64,000 nt of DNA from assembly GCA_001897755.1 (NCBI GenBank), contig MKUJ01000003.1:93754-157753 (forward strand), read 5' to 3'. Position numbers and translations under genes: made by a program. The DNA comes from Afipia sp. 64-13 (GTDB taxonomy: Bacteria; Pseudomonadota; Alphaproteobacteria; Rhizobiales; Xanthobacteraceae). The notes below the pieces were generated by a model that saw nothing but the letters and a program-made list of their open reading frames with translations, was not told where the DNA came from and made no database searches. Each line of letters opens with the position of its first letter. The first letter of the stretch is position 1. Positions 51,775 to 61,880 of the stretch are shown one piece after another.

Positions 51775-52470
51775 CTACGAGCGGCCGGCCAGCGGCGTGC
51801 CGCGCGCCATGCCGTCAAAGGCATCCAGCATCGTCTCGCGCCAGGCATGAATCGGATCGTCCGCCGCGAGCAGTTCGAACGGACTGGTGACCCGCGCCCA
51901 CTGGAACGGGCCGAACATGATGTAATCGGCATAATTTGGCGCGGCACCGCCGACAAACGGCTGCGAGCGCAATGTCATCCGCAAGGGATGCAGCCAGCGG
52001 CGCAGATTCGCGACCCGCTCCTCGCGGCCGGTCCTCGCCTGTTCCAGCGTGGTGCCCGTCGCTTTCTCGCGGCTGTACCGGAAGTAGTCCTGATCCTCCG
52101 GCGCAAGCTGGGCGTGGATGTCGGCGAGAATGAAGGGCGCGATCTGCCCCACCATGACATCGCTCCAGCTGTTGAGCATGCGCGCCATCGCCCGGCCGCC
52201 GGCGCCGCCGAACAGCGAGGGCCGGTCGGAATAGGTATCCTCGAGATAATTGGCGATCGCCCAGGAATCGGAAACCGACGTCTCGCCATCCACCAGCACC
52301 GGCACCTTCTCCGAGCGGTGCGGCCGGAGAACGTCCTTCTGCGTCAGATGCCAGACGACGGATTCGAACGGCAGGCCCTTGTGCGCCAGCGCCATGCGGA
52401 TGCGCCAGCAATACGGGCTGAACAGCCGCGCCGGATCGGCCCCCGCCAGTTCGAACAATTGCCGCGCCAT
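51775..52470 (-). CDS. glutathione S-transferase, beta-etherase (LigE)-like
   Basis: This is a 231-residue GST. The N-terminal half has FSPYCWRIRMALAHKGLPFE, KVPVLVDGETSVSDSWAIAN and YLEDTYSDRPSLFGG, the pattern of LigE/LigF-like and related eukaryote-type GSTs. The C-terminal half is helical (RSQPFVGGAAPNYADYIMFG). It may act on aromatic ethers or similar electrophiles; the substrate is unknown. It stands 19 bp after the next GST gene and is probably co-transcribed. Confidence 0.85.
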   Translation of the reverse strand: MARQLFELAGADPARLFSPYCWRIRMALAHKGLPFESVVWHLTQKDVLRPHRSEKVPVLVDGETSVSDSWAIANYLEDTYSDRPSLFGGAGGRAMARMLNSWSDVMVGQIAPFILADIHAQLAPEDQDYFRYSREKATGTTLEQARTGREERVANLRRWLHPLRMTLRSQPFVGGAAPNYADYIMFGPFQWARVTSPFELLAADDPIHAWRETMLDAFDGMARGTPLAGRS

Positions 52471-52489
52471 CGACGATCCCTTTCGCAGG

Positions 52490-53188
52490 TCAGCTCTTGC
52501 TCGCCGTCTGGCCGAACAGAATCTTCTTGGATTCCTCGTTCACGGTCGGCGTCTTGTCCGGATTGATCTGCTTGGCCAGCTTGTAGGCGCGCGCGGTGGC
52601 GGGCCGGGCATAGATGGCTTCAAACCAGCGCTTGAGATGCGGAAAATCGTCGAGGTTCTGCTGCTGCTGCTTGTGCGGCACGATCCACGGATAGCAGGCC
52701 ATGTCGGCGATCGAATAATCGCCGGCGATGAATTCGCGGTCGGCCAGACGCTTGTTCAGCACGCCATAGAGGCGGTTGGTCTCCTTGACGTAGCGGTCGA
52801 TCGCATAGGGAATCTTCTCGGTCGCATATTGCAGGAAATGATGGTTCTGGCCGGCCATCGGCCCCAATCCGCCCATCTGCCACATCAGCCACTGCAGCAC
52901 GTCCATCCGCTTGCGCAGGTCGGTCGGAAAAAACTTGCCGGCCTTGTCGGCGAGATAGATCAGGATCGCGCCGGATTCGAACACGGTGATCGGCTTGCCG
53001 CCATCGGCCGGCGCCTGATCAATGATCGCGGGCATGCGGTTGTTCGGCGAGAACGCAAGGAATTCCGGCTTGAACTGATCGCCCTTGCCGATGTTCACCG
53101 GCACGATCTTGTAAGGCAGCCCGCTTTCTTCGAGAAACAGCGTGATCTTGTGGCCGTTCGGCGTGGTCCAGTAATAGAGGTCGATCAT
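52490..53188 (-). CDS. glutathione S-transferase (YfcG/YghU-like)
   Basis: This is a 232-residue GST starting MIDLYYWTTPNGHKITLFLE. The TPNGHK motif supplies the active-site Thr/Asn of Nu-class enzymes. FLAFSPNNRMPAIIDQAP, ESGAILIYLADKAGKFFP, QWLMWQMGGLGPMAGQNHHF and YSIADMACYPWIVPHKQQQQ match the YfcG type, which shows disulfide reductase activity. It heads a two-gene unit with the LigE-like GST. Confidence 0.92.
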   Translation of the reverse strand: MIDLYYWTTPNGHKITLFLEESGLPYKIVPVNIGKGDQFKPEFLAFSPNNRMPAIIDQAPADGGKPITVFESGAILIYLADKAGKFFPTDLRKRMDVLQWLMWQMGGLGPMAGQNHHFLQYATEKIPYAIDRYVKETNRLYGVLNKRLADREFIAGDYSIADMACYPWIVPHKQQQQNLDDFPHLKRWFEAIYARPATARAYKLAKQINPDKTPTVNEESKKILFGQTASKS

Positions 53189-53416
53189 AAGAGTGGTCCT
53201 GGCTTGGAATAACTGACGACCGGAGCGTCACCGCCAGTTAAATGCGGATGCATGAACTTCGCCGGAATAGCTGACATAAGTCAACGCTGATCTGTGCACA
53301 TAAAATTGCGGTGGCTTTCACGCGCAGGGACGCCAAAGGCCAATCCGTTGAACCTTTTGCGGATCGATGTGACAAAGCCTCGGGACCACTCGCACGGCGC
53401 GAAATGGAGTGCAGCC

Positions 53417-54472
53417 ATGCAATATTCGACTGACGATCTGCATGCGGCGAAAGAAGCGGGAATCATCACGCCGCCGCAGCTCGACAGCCTGCTGGCCTTT
53501 CTCGGCGGCCGTTCCACCGCCATTCCCGCCGCCACCGGACCGAAGTTCGATGTGGTCCATATGCTCTGGTACACCGGCGCGCTGATCGTCATCGGCGCGA
53601 TGGGCCTGTTCAGCACTCTCGCCTTCTCGGCAATGGGCGGCTGGGCACTGACCGCGACCGCGCTGATCTACGCCGCCTTATTTATGTGGGCGGGACATTA
53701 TCTCTGGACCGTCAAGAATCTTCTCACGCCCGGTGGATTGCTGATCGCGGTGGCGGTGTCGATGGTGCCGCTCGCGGTCTACGGCGTGCAGGATGCGCTC
53801 GGGATGTGGAGCAAATTCGGCAAACCCGGCGCGGTGCGCGAGTTCTATATCTGGGTGAAAGGCAGTTGGGTGCCGATGGAAATCGCGGCAGCGATCGCCG
53901 CAGCGATTGCGCTGCGGTTCTATCGCTTCCCGTTCCTGGTTTTCATCGCAGCGTTCGCGCTGTGGTTCCTGTCGATGGACATCGTGCCGTGGATCACCGG
54001 CGCCAAGTTCGGCAACTGGGAGACGTCGCGCAAGATCTCGATCGCGTTCGGCCTTGCCATTCTCGCCATCGCGGTCGCGGTCAATGCGCGGCAGAAATCA
54101 GGCGATTTCGCCTTCTGGCTCTATCTGTTCGGCGTCATGACATTCTGGGGCGGCATTACCGCGACATCAAATGGCACCGCGCTCACCAAGGCGCTTTATT
54201 GCGCGATGAATGTCGGTTTCCTGTTCCTCGCGGTGTTTCTGGGGCGGCGCGTGTTCGCCGTGTTCGGAACCATCGGCATTGCGATCTATCTCGGCGACCT
54301 CGCCCAGAAAGTGTTCAAGGATTCGCTGTTGTTCCCGTTCGCATTGTCGCTGATCGGCGTCGGCATCATCGCACTGGGGCTGTATTACCATCGCCACCAA
54401 AGCGCGATCGGCGCCTGGTTCGACCAGCGCCTGCCCGCGGCGCTGAAACGGCTGCGCCCGGCGAACGCATGA
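53417..54472 (+). CDS. multi-pass membrane protein, DUF2157-like
   Basis: This is a 351-residue protein starting MQYSTDDLHAAKEAGIITPP, a short cytosolic segment common in DUF2157-like proteins. It is followed by about nine hydrophobic helices (WYTGALIVIGAMGLFSTLAF, WALTATALIYAALFMWAGHY, FLVFIAAFALWFLSMDIVPW, LYLFGVMTFWGGITAT). Function unknown. The upstream extension to 53294 lacks support. Confidence 0.78.
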   Translation: MQYSTDDLHAAKEAGIITPPQLDSLLAFLGGRSTAIPAATGPKFDVVHMLWYTGALIVIGAMGLFSTLAFSAMGGWALTATALIYAALFMWAGHYLWTVKNLLTPGGLLIAVAVSMVPLAVYGVQDALGMWSKFGKPGAVREFYIWVKGSWVPMEIAAAIAAAIALRFYRFPFLVFIAAFALWFLSMDIVPWITGAKFGNWETSRKISIAFGLAILAIAVAVNARQKSGDFAFWLYLFGVMTFWGGITATSNGTALTKALYCAMNVGFLFLAVFLGRRVFAVFGTIGIAIYLGDLAQKVFKDSLLFPFALSLIGVGIIALGLYYHRHQSAIGAWFDQRLPAALKRLRPANA

Positions 54473-54541
54473 GGACGGGAGCCTGCCGTTCCGAGGCGGC
54501 AGGCTCTTTCATCGCGGACCGACTCCCCCCATATTCCGGCC

Positions 54542-57472
54542 ATGGCGAAACGATCCGGCCCCCCGAAAACATCCGGCAAGACTCCGAAGTCCAAGGCGCA
54601 CCGCCCCGACGTGCAGCCGATCGGACCGGCGCTGGCGGATTTGCTCAACCCAGCGATCAATCGCGGCGAAAGCGGGCTCGGCTCCACCACCGGCCTCCAG
54701 CCGCCGCCCGACAATTCCTGGGACCGGCGCTCCAGCGGCGAGGCCGCGATCCATCGCGCCCGCAAATCGACGCCCAAGACCTTCGATCACGATAGCGAGA
54801 CACGGCCTGAAGGTTTCGGCGAAGCCCCGCAGGCCAATTACGGCACCAGCGCCACCATTCCGGCGCTCGATCCCGAACTGGCCAAGCAACTCGGCTTCGA
54901 TGTCGAGGACGACGATCAGTTCCGGCCGGCGCGCAACAAGATGGAGAGCCTTGGCGTCAAGGCCACCGCCGACGCGCTTGAGGCGCTGATGCGCGAAGGC
55001 CGCCCGGAATTCCGCGGCGAAAAAATCTGGACGCCGCACCGCCCGCCCCGCCCGGAGAAATCCGAAGGCGGCGTCCGCTTCACGATCAAATCGGAATATC
55101 AGCCCAAGGGCGACCAGCCGCAGGCGATCGCCGAACTGGTCGAGGGCATCCAGCGCAGCGACCGCACCCAGGTGCTGCTCGGCGTCACCGGTTCGGGCAA
55201 GACCTACACCATGGCGCAGGTGATCGAGGCGACACAGCGCCCAGCCATCATCCTCGCGCCGAACAAGACGCTGGCCGCGCAGCTTTACGGCGAGTTCAGG
55301 AGCTTCTTTCCCGACAACGCGGTGGAGTATTTCGTCTCCTATTACGACTACTACCAGCCCGAAGCCTATGTGCCGCGCACCGACACCTATATCGAGAAGG
55401 ATTCCTCGATCAACGAGCAGATCGACCGCATGCGCCACGCCGCGACGCGCGCGCTGCTGGAGCGCGACGACGTGATCATCGTCGCGTCGGTGTCCTGCAT
55501 CTACGGTATCGGCTCGGTCGAGACCTACACCGCGATGACCTTCGCGCTGAAGAAAGGCGAGCGCATCGACCAGCGGCAACTGATCGCCGACCTCGTTGCC
55601 TTGCAATACAAGCGCACCTCGGCCGATTTCAGCCGCGGCACCTTTCGCGTGCGCGGCGATGTCATCGACATCTTTCCGGCGCACTACGAAGACCGCGCCT
55701 GGCGCGTGAACATGTTCGGCGACGAGGTGGAGAGCATCGAGGAGTTCGATCCGCTCACCGGCCATAAGCAGGACGAACTCGAGTTCATCAAGGTCTACGC
55801 CAACTCGCATTATGTGACACCGCGCCCGACCCTGATTCAGGCGATCAAGGGCATCAAGACCGAGCTGAAATGGCGGCTCGACCAGTTGCATGCGCAGGGC
55901 CGTCTTTTGGAAGCGCAGCGTCTCGAACAGCGCACCACCTTCGATCTCGAAATGATGGAAGCGACCGGAAGCTGCGCCGGCATCGAAAACTATTCGCGCT
56001 ATCTCACCGGCCGCAAGCCGGGCGAGCCGCCGCCGACACTGTTCGAATATGTCCCCGACAATGCGCTGGTGTTCGCCGACGAAAGCCACGTCACCATTCC
56101 GCAGATCGGCGCAATGTTCAAAGGCGACTTCCGCCGCAAGGCGACGCTCGCCGAATACGGCTTCCGCCTGCCCTCTTGCATGGACAACCGGCCGCTGCGC
56201 TTCGAGGAGTGGGACATGATGCGCCCGCAATCAGTCGCGGTGTCGGCGACCCCGGCGGCGTGGGAGCTCGAGCAAAGCGGCGGTGTGTTCGTCGAGCAGG
56301 TGATCCGTCCGACCGGCCTCACCGATCCGCCGGTGCATATCCGTCCGGCACGCACCCAGGTCGACGATCTGGTCGGCGAAGTCCGCGCCACCGCGCAGGC
56401 CGGCTACCGCTCGCTGATCACCGTGCTGACCAAGCGCATGGCGGAGGATCTCACCGAATACCTGCACGAGCAGGGCATCCGCGTGCGCTACATGCACAGC
56501 GACATCGATACCATCGAGCGCATCGAGATCATCCGCGATCTGCGGCTCGGCGCGTTCGATGCGCTGGTGGGCATCAACCTCTTGCGCGAGGGCCTCGACA
56601 TTCCCGAATGCGCGCTGGTCGCCATTCTCGATGCCGACAAGGAAGGTTTTCTGCGCAGCGAGACCTCGCTGATCCAGACCATCGGCCGCGCCGCGCGCAA
56701 CGTCGACGGCAAGGTGATCCTCTACGCCGACCAGATGACCGGCTCGATGGAGCGCGCCATCGCCGAGACCGACCGCCGCCGCGAGAAGCAGGTCGCCTAC
56801 AACGAGGCCAACGGCATCACGCCGGAGAGCGTGAAGAAATCGATCGGCGACATCCTCAACAGCGTCTACGAACGCGACCACGTGCTGGTCGAGACCGGCG
56901 GCGGCATGACCGACGATGTCATGTCGATCGGGCACAATTTCGAGGCGGTACTGGCCGATCTCGAAACCCGGATGCGCGAGGCTGCTGCCGACCTCAATTT
57001 CGAGGAGGCCGCGCGTTTGCGCGACGAGGTCAAACGCCTGCGCGCCACCGAGATGGCGGTGGTGGACGACCCCACCGCCAAGCAGAAGGCGGTCACCGGC
57101 AAGGCCGGCGCCTATGCCGGCACGAAGAAATACGGCGCATCCGCCAACCTGCCGCCCGACTCTTCCGCCTCACGTGGCGGATCGGCGGGGAAAAGCGGCC
57201 GGAGCGGCTCGCGCATCCATAAACCGTCGCTCGACGAAATGGGCATCGCCACCTGGCACGAGGTGAAGCCGGACCGTGCGGACGCAAAGAAGCCGACCCG
57301 CGCCCGCAAGCCGACCCTCGACGAGATGGGCCCCGGTCCGGAAAGCCGTATCTACAAGCCCAAATCGATGCGCGACGGCGGCCAGGAGTTCGGCGGCGTG
57401 ATCAAGGACGAGATCACGCCACGCTCGAGCGGCGGCGCACCGGGACATCGCGGCGGATGGAAGCGGAAGTAA
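54542..57472 (+). CDS. uvrB: excinuclease ABC subunit B, N-terminally extended
   Basis: This is a 976-residue UvrB, the damage-verifying helicase of nucleotide excision repair. Walker A GVTGSGKT lies at about 214-221, about 175 residues later than in E. coli, because of a Pro/Ser-rich N-terminal extension. The beta-hairpin ([20 protein letters not shown]), the DESH box in [13 protein letters not shown], helicase motifs ([44 protein letters not shown]) and the C-terminal UVR motif ([20 protein letters not shown]) are intact. A further 130-residue tail carries two LDEMG repeats. Long UvrB is usual in Bradyrhizobium-type bacteria. Confidence 0.97.
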   Translation: MAKRSGPPKTSGKTPKSKAHRPDVQPIGPALADLLNPAINRGESGLGSTTGLQPPPDNSWDRRSSGEAAIHRARKSTPKTFDHDSETRPEGFGEAPQANYGTSATIPALDPELAKQLGFDVEDDDQFRPARNKMESLGVKATADALEALMREGRPEFRGEKIWTPHRPPRPEKSEGGVRFTIKSEYQPKGDQPQAIAELVEGIQRSDRTQVLLGVTGSGKTYTMAQVIEATQRPAIILAPNKTLAAQLYGEFRSFFPDNAVEYFVSYYDYYQPEAYVPRTDTYIEKDSSINEQIDRMRHAATRALLERDDVIIVASVSCIYGIGSVETYTAMTFALKKGERIDQRQLIADLVALQYKRTSADFSRGTFRVRGDVIDIFPAHYEDRAWRVNMFGDEVESIEEFDPLTGHKQDELEFIKVYANSHYVTPRPTLIQAIKGIKTELKWRLDQLHAQGRLLEAQRLEQRTTFDLEMMEATGSCAGIENYSRYLTGRKPGEPPPTLFEYVPDNALVFADESHVTIPQIGAMFKGDFRRKATLAEYGFRLPSCMDNRPLRFEEWDMMRPQSVAVSATPAAWELEQSGGVFVEQVIRPTGLTDPPVHIRPARTQVDDLVGEVRATAQAGYRSLITVLTKRMAEDLTEYLHEQGIRVRYMHSDIDTIERIEIIRDLRLGAFDALVGINLLREGLDIPECALVAILDADKEGFLRSETSLIQTIGRAARNVDGKVILYADQMTGSMERAIAETDRRREKQVAYNEANGITPESVKKSIGDILNSVYERDHVLVETGGGMTDDVMSIGHNFEAVLADLETRMREAAADLNFEEAARLRDEVKRLRATEMAVVDDPTAKQKAVTGKAGAYAGTKKYGASANLPPDSSASRGGSAGKSGRSGSRIHKPSLDEMGIATWHEVKPDRADAKKPTRARKPTLDEMGPGPESRIYKPKSMRDGGQEFGGVIKDEITPRSSGGAPGHRGGWKRK

Positions 57473-57569
57473 CCTTTCTTGCGAGCATCCCGCCTGCTGT
57501 CAATTGCATGGCCCCCTCCCCACCTGCTACGTCACCTCCGGGTTTTCATATCATCTGGGGGACTGAACC

Positions 57570-57926
57570 ATGGCGGGCGCTGATCTGGATGCCGTGATCC
57601 GGAAGCTTGCGAAGCAGCAGAACAAGACCTTGACGGCTGCGGTGAAAGGCACGCGCGACCGCTACAACACGCTCGCATCCAAGGCCAAGGATGGCGAAGC
57701 GCGGCAGCGCTACAAGCAGATCGCCAAGCAAGCCACCGAGGAAGGTCACGCGGCAATTCGGCGGCTGCAAATGTCCGCCGACAATATCGCCGACAGTTAC
57801 GCCCGGTCGATCCGGCGCATCACCGAAGCGGCGGTCACGTCCGCAAGGAACAGTGCAGCTTCCGAGAGACCCGCCTCCGGCAAGAAGGCGGCGAAGAAAG
57901 TCGTGAAGAAGAAAGCCAAGGCCTGA
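57570..57926 (+). CDS. small helical protein with Lys-rich tail
   Basis: This is a 118-residue protein starting MAGADLDAVIRKLAKQQNKT. It is fully helical (ARQRYKQIAKQATEEGHAAI, SARSIRRIT-like SYARSIRRITEAAVTSAR), then a histone-like tail SGKKAAKKVVKKKAKA. It may bind nucleic acid. No family recognised. Confidence 0.7.
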   Translation: MAGADLDAVIRKLAKQQNKTLTAAVKGTRDRYNTLASKAKDGEARQRYKQIAKQATEEGHAAIRRLQMSADNIADSYARSIRRITEAAVTSARNSAASERPASGKKAAKKVVKKKAKA

Positions 57927-58038
57927 TCGCCTGCCGACCCAATCAGCCGGATCGACAAAGGCTCTCGCCCGCACGGAGGCCGTGACGGCACGCGCTCCGC
58001 AGCATCAGGGTTTATGAAATCTTAACGCGGAAGCACCT

Positions 58039-58218
58039 TCAGCCGGAACGGCGATGGCTGGTGTTCTGCTTGACGTTGGCGTGGTCGCCCTGCTCGTCGA
58101 TGTTGCGCTTCTCGTCGTCGCGATGTCCCTTGGTGGTGTCGATCGCGACCTGCGGGATGCTGCCCGGACCGCTGGGACTGCGATTGTCCTCCGGGACAGG
58201 CTGGATGTGCTTGGTCAT
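58039..58218 (-). CDS. small polar conserved protein
   Basis: This is a 59-residue protein starting MTKHIQPVPEDNRSPSGPGS and ending with NIDEQGDHANVKQNTSHRR, a short motif recurring in alphaproteobacterial small proteins. GGAGTG precedes the ATG at 58218. It is predicted disordered. Function unknown. Confidence 0.68.
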   Translation of the reverse strand: MTKHIQPVPEDNRSPSGPGSIPQVAIDTTKGHRDDEKRNIDEQGDHANVKQNTSHRRSG

Positions 58219-58438
58219 GAGATCACTCCACGTCTTCAAACACAGAACGCGCGGTGCACCGATCGAGTTCCGAGCGCCACCCGCCCGCTTCGCGTTGAGG
58301 CGCCATATGTCTCATTTTGATGCCGGTGAATCGTGCGGGCAGCGCCGCAGATTGGCCGTGTTATCGTCATGATCGGCTGGACTGATGCGCCGGTGACTTT
58401 CGTCGTGCGGGGGACAATCCGCCAACAGGAGACAGCCG

Positions 58439-58846
58439 ATGAATGCAGTTCAACCGGAAAGACATGACGTGACCGAAACGGATGCCGACCTCAAGGCGGT
58501 GTCGGACGTCGAGGCGGGCATCCGCGACTTCGTCCGCAACGATATTGCCTATCTCCGCCGCACGCCCGCGGCCCCGAATACGGACGGCGCGCTCGACTCG
58601 ACCGCGGAAGCCACCGTCAGCAACGCCAACACGCTGATCCAGCGCGTCGCCGGCGCGACGGCGACCGAGATCGACAACCTGATCGCGGAGCTGGAAACGC
58701 TGCGCAGCTTCATGCAGGACGAGGGTCAGCGCGTACAGCGCGAACTCGCCAACTTCACCAAGCTGAGCCAGACCGCGATGAAATCCACCCGTATGGTGGC
58801 CGACAATCTGGCACAGTGGAAACGGCCCGGCGAACTGCAAGAGTGA
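58439..58846 (+). CDS. helical protein, unknown
   Basis: This is a 135-residue protein starting MNAVQPERHDVTETDADLKA. The last 70 residues form a long helix (IDNLIAELETLRSFMQDEGQ, RVQRELANFTKLSQTAMKST) that is likely coiled-coil. AGGAGA precedes the ATG, and a terminator follows at 58871. Function unknown. Confidence 0.72.
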   Translation: MNAVQPERHDVTETDADLKAVSDVEAGIRDFVRNDIAYLRRTPAAPNTDGALDSTAEATVSNANTLIQRVAGATATEIDNLIAELETLRSFMQDEGQRVQRELANFTKLSQTAMKSTRMVADNLAQWKRPGELQE

Positions 58847-58870
58847 CGATCGCCTGACGGCGGATTAAGC

Positions 58871-58899
58871 ACGCCCTCTCCGTTTGGGGAGGGCGTTTT
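58871..58899 (+). terminator. intrinsic terminator
   Basis: The stem ACGCCCTC(TCC) pairs with (GGG)GAGGGCGT around GTTT and is followed by TTTTG. It lies 25 bp past the preceding gene. Confidence 0.85.
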
Positions 58900-59005
58900 G
58901 CTGCATCATGGCGATCAAGCTCCTGATCCATCGAACCTGATCCACGCGCCCCGCGACCAAGATCCAACGCCGGCCATCCCGGCGGATCCTGCGCGGGGCC
59001 TTGTC

Positions 59006-59146
59006 GTGAAGATCATCAAACCGGACAACACCGATCCGATTCCGCTGCACGCCCCGGGGCAAAGTCTCGTGGTGATCATCGTTCGTTTTGCCATCTTTCT
59101 CGGCCTCGCCATCACCGTGCTGCTGCTGGCATGGACGAAGTCATGA
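59006..59146 (+). CDS. small membrane protein (46 aa)
   Basis: The frame from GTG 59006 reads VKIIKPDNTDPIPLHAPGQS followed by one span (LVVIIVRFAIFLGLAITVLL). A TTG start at 58898 would begin inside the terminator, so a later start is preferred. It ends 5 bp before the convergent MaoC gene. Confidence 0.45.
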   Translation: MKIIKPDNTDPIPLHAPGQSLVVIIVRFAIFLGLAITVLLLAWTKS

Positions 59147-59150
59147 GCCG

Positions 59151-59627
59151 TCAGCGCGGCCGGCGCGGCATGAACACGGTCGCTTCGAACGAAAGCACCC
59201 GCTCGCCGCGCTGGTTGACGCCAGTGTTGAAGAAATTCACCAGTCCCCATTGCGGCCGCGATTCCGAAGTGCGCGTCGACAGCACGTCCCATGCATAGGT
59301 GACGGTGTCGCCGGCGAGCACCGGCTTCAGCCACTTCAGATCGCGAAAGCCGGGAGACGGGCCGGGCGCGGCCGTCGTCTCGCCGCGCGCCGTGCGTTCC
59401 GCCGCCGCGCGCGTGAAATCGGCGACCATCGCTTTCATCCATGCCGCGCAGACATGCCACCCGGACGCCGATTCCCCACCGGCCGTCGGGACGTGTCCTG
59501 CTTCCGCGTCGGGATAGAATGGCTGCGGGTCGAACTGCCGCGCGAAGGCGGCGATGTTCTCCGCGGTGAAGCTGTAGGAGCCGATCTCGCGACGATCGCC
59601 CGGCTTGAGGTCCTCGAAATAACTCAT
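59151..59627 (-). CDS. MaoC-like hot-dog dehydratase
   Basis: This is a 158-residue hot-dog-fold protein starting MSYFEDLKPGDRREIGSYSF. It has the MaoC pattern FARQFDPQPFYPDAEAG, ASGWHVCAAWMKAMV and FRDLKWLKPVLAGDTVTYAW. The family hydrates enoyl-CoA. Its start overlaps the stop of a second MaoC gene (ATGA), so the two may form a heterodimer. Confidence 0.9.
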   Translation of the reverse strand: MSYFEDLKPGDRREIGSYSFTAENIAAFARQFDPQPFYPDAEAGHVPTAGGESASGWHVCAAWMKAMVADFTRAAAERTARGETTAAPGPSPGFRDLKWLKPVLAGDTVTYAWDVLSTRTSESRPQWGLVNFFNTGVNQRGERVLSFEATVFMPRRPR

Positions 59628-60085
59628 GAGCCCGCTCCCGCGATGCCGCGCCGCCGCACCGTCAGCGGCATTCGCAAGCTGAGCAGCGTCTGGCCCGCTG
59701 CGTTGCTGATCGTCTCGACAAGGTGAACCTCGCCGCGATCGGGCAAGCTCCGCGAAAGCAGGCAGCGTTCGATTGCGACATCCAGCGTCAGATCGTCACC
59801 GGGGCGCAGCGGCGACAACCATTTCACCTCATCGACGCCGGGCGAGCCGAGCACGGCAGTGCGATGCAGGAAGCCGTCATGGGACATCCGCGAGACAATC
59901 GCGCACAGGTGCCAGCCCGAACCGGCCAGACCTTTCAGCAGCGAGCGCTTGGCCGCCGCCTCGTCGAGGTGCATCGGCTGGGCATCGAATTCGGACGCGA
60001 ACGCGATGATATCTTCCCGCGATACATGACAGGGACCGAAACGGCCGAAGGGACCAAGCGTGAAATCTTCAAAAAACAGCGTCAT
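59624..60085 (-). CDS. MaoC-like hot-dog dehydratase
   Basis: This is a 153-residue partner of the preceding entry, starting MTLFFEDFTLGPFGRFGPCH. It shows SREDIIAFASEFDAQPMHLD, LAGSGWHLCAIVSRM and VDEVKWLSPLRPGDDLTLDV, the same fold. The Met at 60085 is used because it begins the family sequence. The two genes overlap by 4 bp. Confidence 0.9.
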   Translation of the reverse strand: MTLFFEDFTLGPFGRFGPCHVSREDIIAFASEFDAQPMHLDEAAAKRSLLKGLAGSGWHLCAIVSRMSHDGFLHRTAVLGSPGVDEVKWLSPLRPGDDLTLDVAIERCLLSRSLPDRGEVHLVETISNAAGQTLLSLRMPLTVRRRGIAGAGS

Positions 60086-60302
60086 CGACCACACCACGAA
60101 GGAAACCACAGTGTGCCATACGGGCCGCCCGCCTCAAGCGCTTCACTGCGGAGCAGCCATGCCGTGATCAGCATGCCCGATGAAATTACGGACAGAGCAT
60201 GGCGTTTCGAGAAGATTTCCACGCGCTTCTTTGGCGCAAGACGCTTCCCTGAAATCCCACATCATGCGACAAGTGCGCGCCGCAGGAGGAAGGAGATCAC
60301 CG

Positions 60303-60608
60303 ATGTTCCAGATCAAAGACCTTTTCCAGTGGGATCGATTCATCACCCCCACCATCATCAAATCGTTCTACTTGCTGGTGATCGCGCTCATTATCCTGTT
60401 CGGCATTTCAGGCATCTTCACCGGGCTGATGCACATGGCGATCAGCCCGTTCGGCGGCCTCATCCTGGTGCTCTCCACCCTCGTCAGCGTCGTGGTCGGC
60501 GTGATCTTCGCGCGCATCGCGGCGGAATTCGTCCTGATCATCTTCCGCATCAACGAGCACCTCGGCGCGATCCGCGAGCAGGGCGAACACGGTCCGCAGC
60601 AGTACTGA
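60303..60608 (+). CDS. small membrane protein of the DUF4282 type
   Basis: This is a 101-residue protein with two membrane spans (IKSFYLLVIALIILFGISGI, PFGGLILVLSTLVSVVVGVI) followed by ARIAAEFVLIIFRINEHLGA, the DUF4282 signature. A strong AGGAGG-AAGGAG site lies upstream of the ATG at 60303. Function unknown. Confidence 0.88.
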   Translation: MFQIKDLFQWDRFITPTIIKSFYLLVIALIILFGISGIFTGLMHMAISPFGGLILVLSTLVSVVVGVIFARIAAEFVLIIFRINEHLGAIREQGEHGPQQY

Positions 60609-60665
60609 GTCGGACAGCGCGCATGCCGGATGCGCCGCGCCCGACTTATCCGGCGGCAATCAGAC

Positions 60666-61763
60666 TCACGTATTGAAGCGGAAGTGCATCACGTCGCCGT
60701 CGGCGACCACATACTCCTTGCCTTCCAGCCGCAATTTGCCGGCATCTCGCGCGCCGGCTTCGCCGCCCAGCCTGACGTAATCGTCATAGGCGATGGTCTC
60801 GGCGCGGATGAAACCCTTCTCGAAATCGGTATGGATCACGCCCGCCGCGGCCGGCGCCTTGGTGTCCCTGGTGATCGTCCAGGCGCGCGCTTCCTTCGGA
60901 CCGACCGTGAAATAGGTGATGAGATGCAGCAGTTCATAGCCGGCGCGGATCAGGCGATCGAGACCCGCTTCGTGCAGACCGAGCGTGTCGAGAAATTCGG
61001 CGCGCTCCTCGCGCGACAGCGTCGCGATCTCGGATTCGATCTTGGCGGAAATGACGACGGCGACCGCACCTTCCTTCTTGGCGTGCTCGAACACCTGCTG
61101 CGAGAACGCGTTGCCGCCGGCCGCCGCGCCCTCCTCGACGTTGCAGACATACAGCACCGGCTTTGACGTCAGCAGTCCGAGCATACGGAACGTGCGCTCC
61201 TCCTCCGGCTTGCACTCGAGAAACCGCGCCGGCCTGCCCTCGCGCAGCAACGTCAGTGCGCGCTCGACCAGATCGAGTTGCTCCTTGGACTCCTTGTCGC
61301 CGCCCTTGGCTTTCTTGCCGAGATTGTCGATACGCTTTTCGAGGCTTTCGAGATCGGCCAGCATCAACTCGGTCTCGATAGTCTCGATATCGGCAAGCGG
61401 CGCGATCTTGCCCTCGACATGGGTGATGTCGGAATCCTCGAAGCAGCGCACCACATGCGCCACCGCATCGACCTCGCGGATGGTAGCGAGAAACTGGTTG
61501 CCAAGACCCTCGCCCTTCGACGCGCCTTTCACGAGGCCGGCGATGTCGACGAAGGTGAGCTGGGTCGGAATGATCTGCGCCGATTTGGCGACTTCGGCCA
61601 GCTTGTCGAGCCGCGGATCGGGCACCGCCACGGCGCCGACATTCGGCTCGATGGTGCAGAATGGATAATTCGCCGCCTGCGCCGCCGCGGTCTCCGTCAG
61701 CGCGTTGAACAGCGTGGACTTGCCGACATTCGGCAGTCCGACGATACCGCATTTAAATCCCAT
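60666..61763 (-). CDS. ychF: ribosome-associated ATPase/GTPase YchF
   Basis: This is a 365-residue Obg-related ATPase starting MGFKCGIVGLPNVGKSTLFN (P-loop GLPNVGKST). G2/G3 are visible as VDIAGLVKGASKGEGLGNQF. The usual G4 is altered (LYVCNVEE), which is the basis of ATP preference. The C-terminal TGS domain contains LITYFTVGPKEARAWTITRD, FIRAETIAYDDYVRLGGEAG and VADGDVMHFRF. It responds to stress and interacts with ribosomes. The start overlaps no other gene; a REP element lies upstream. Confidence 0.97.
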   Translation of the reverse strand: MGFKCGIVGLPNVGKSTLFNALTETAAAQAANYPFCTIEPNVGAVAVPDPRLDKLAEVAKSAQIIPTQLTFVDIAGLVKGASKGEGLGNQFLATIREVDAVAHVVRCFEDSDITHVEGKIAPLADIETIETELMLADLESLEKRIDNLGKKAKGGDKESKEQLDLVERALTLLREGRPARFLECKPEEERTFRMLGLLTSKPVLYVCNVEEGAAAGGNAFSQQVFEHAKKEGAVAVVISAKIESEIATLSREERAEFLDTLGLHEAGLDRLIRAGYELLHLITYFTVGPKEARAWTITRDTKAPAAAGVIHTDFEKGFIRAETIAYDDYVRLGGEAGARDAGKLRLEGKEYVVADGDVMHFRFNT

Positions 61764-61784
61764 CGCATCCTCGATCTGTCCTGC

Positions 61785-61863
61785 CGTCATTGGGAGAGAG
61801 TGAAGCGACGAAGCAATCCACGTTTCGGTAACTCTGGATTGCTGCGCTTCACTCGCAATGACG
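61785..61863. repeat. REP-type inverted repeat between pth and ychF
   Basis: The arms CGTCATTG...GCAATCCA and TGGATTGC...CAATGACG are near-perfect complements around a 14-base loop. Repeats with AGCGACGAAGCAATCCA arms are common between genes in related proteobacteria. Confidence 0.75.
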
Positions 61864-61880
61864 AGAGCGGTTACCTTCGA

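Noticed and set aside
54509-56230. 573-codon minus frame opposite uvrB
   Set aside because: Antisense shadow; all UvrB motifs are on the plus strand.
58898-59005. TTG start for the small membrane protein
   Set aside because: It would place the start codon inside an intrinsic terminator; a later GTG is more likely.
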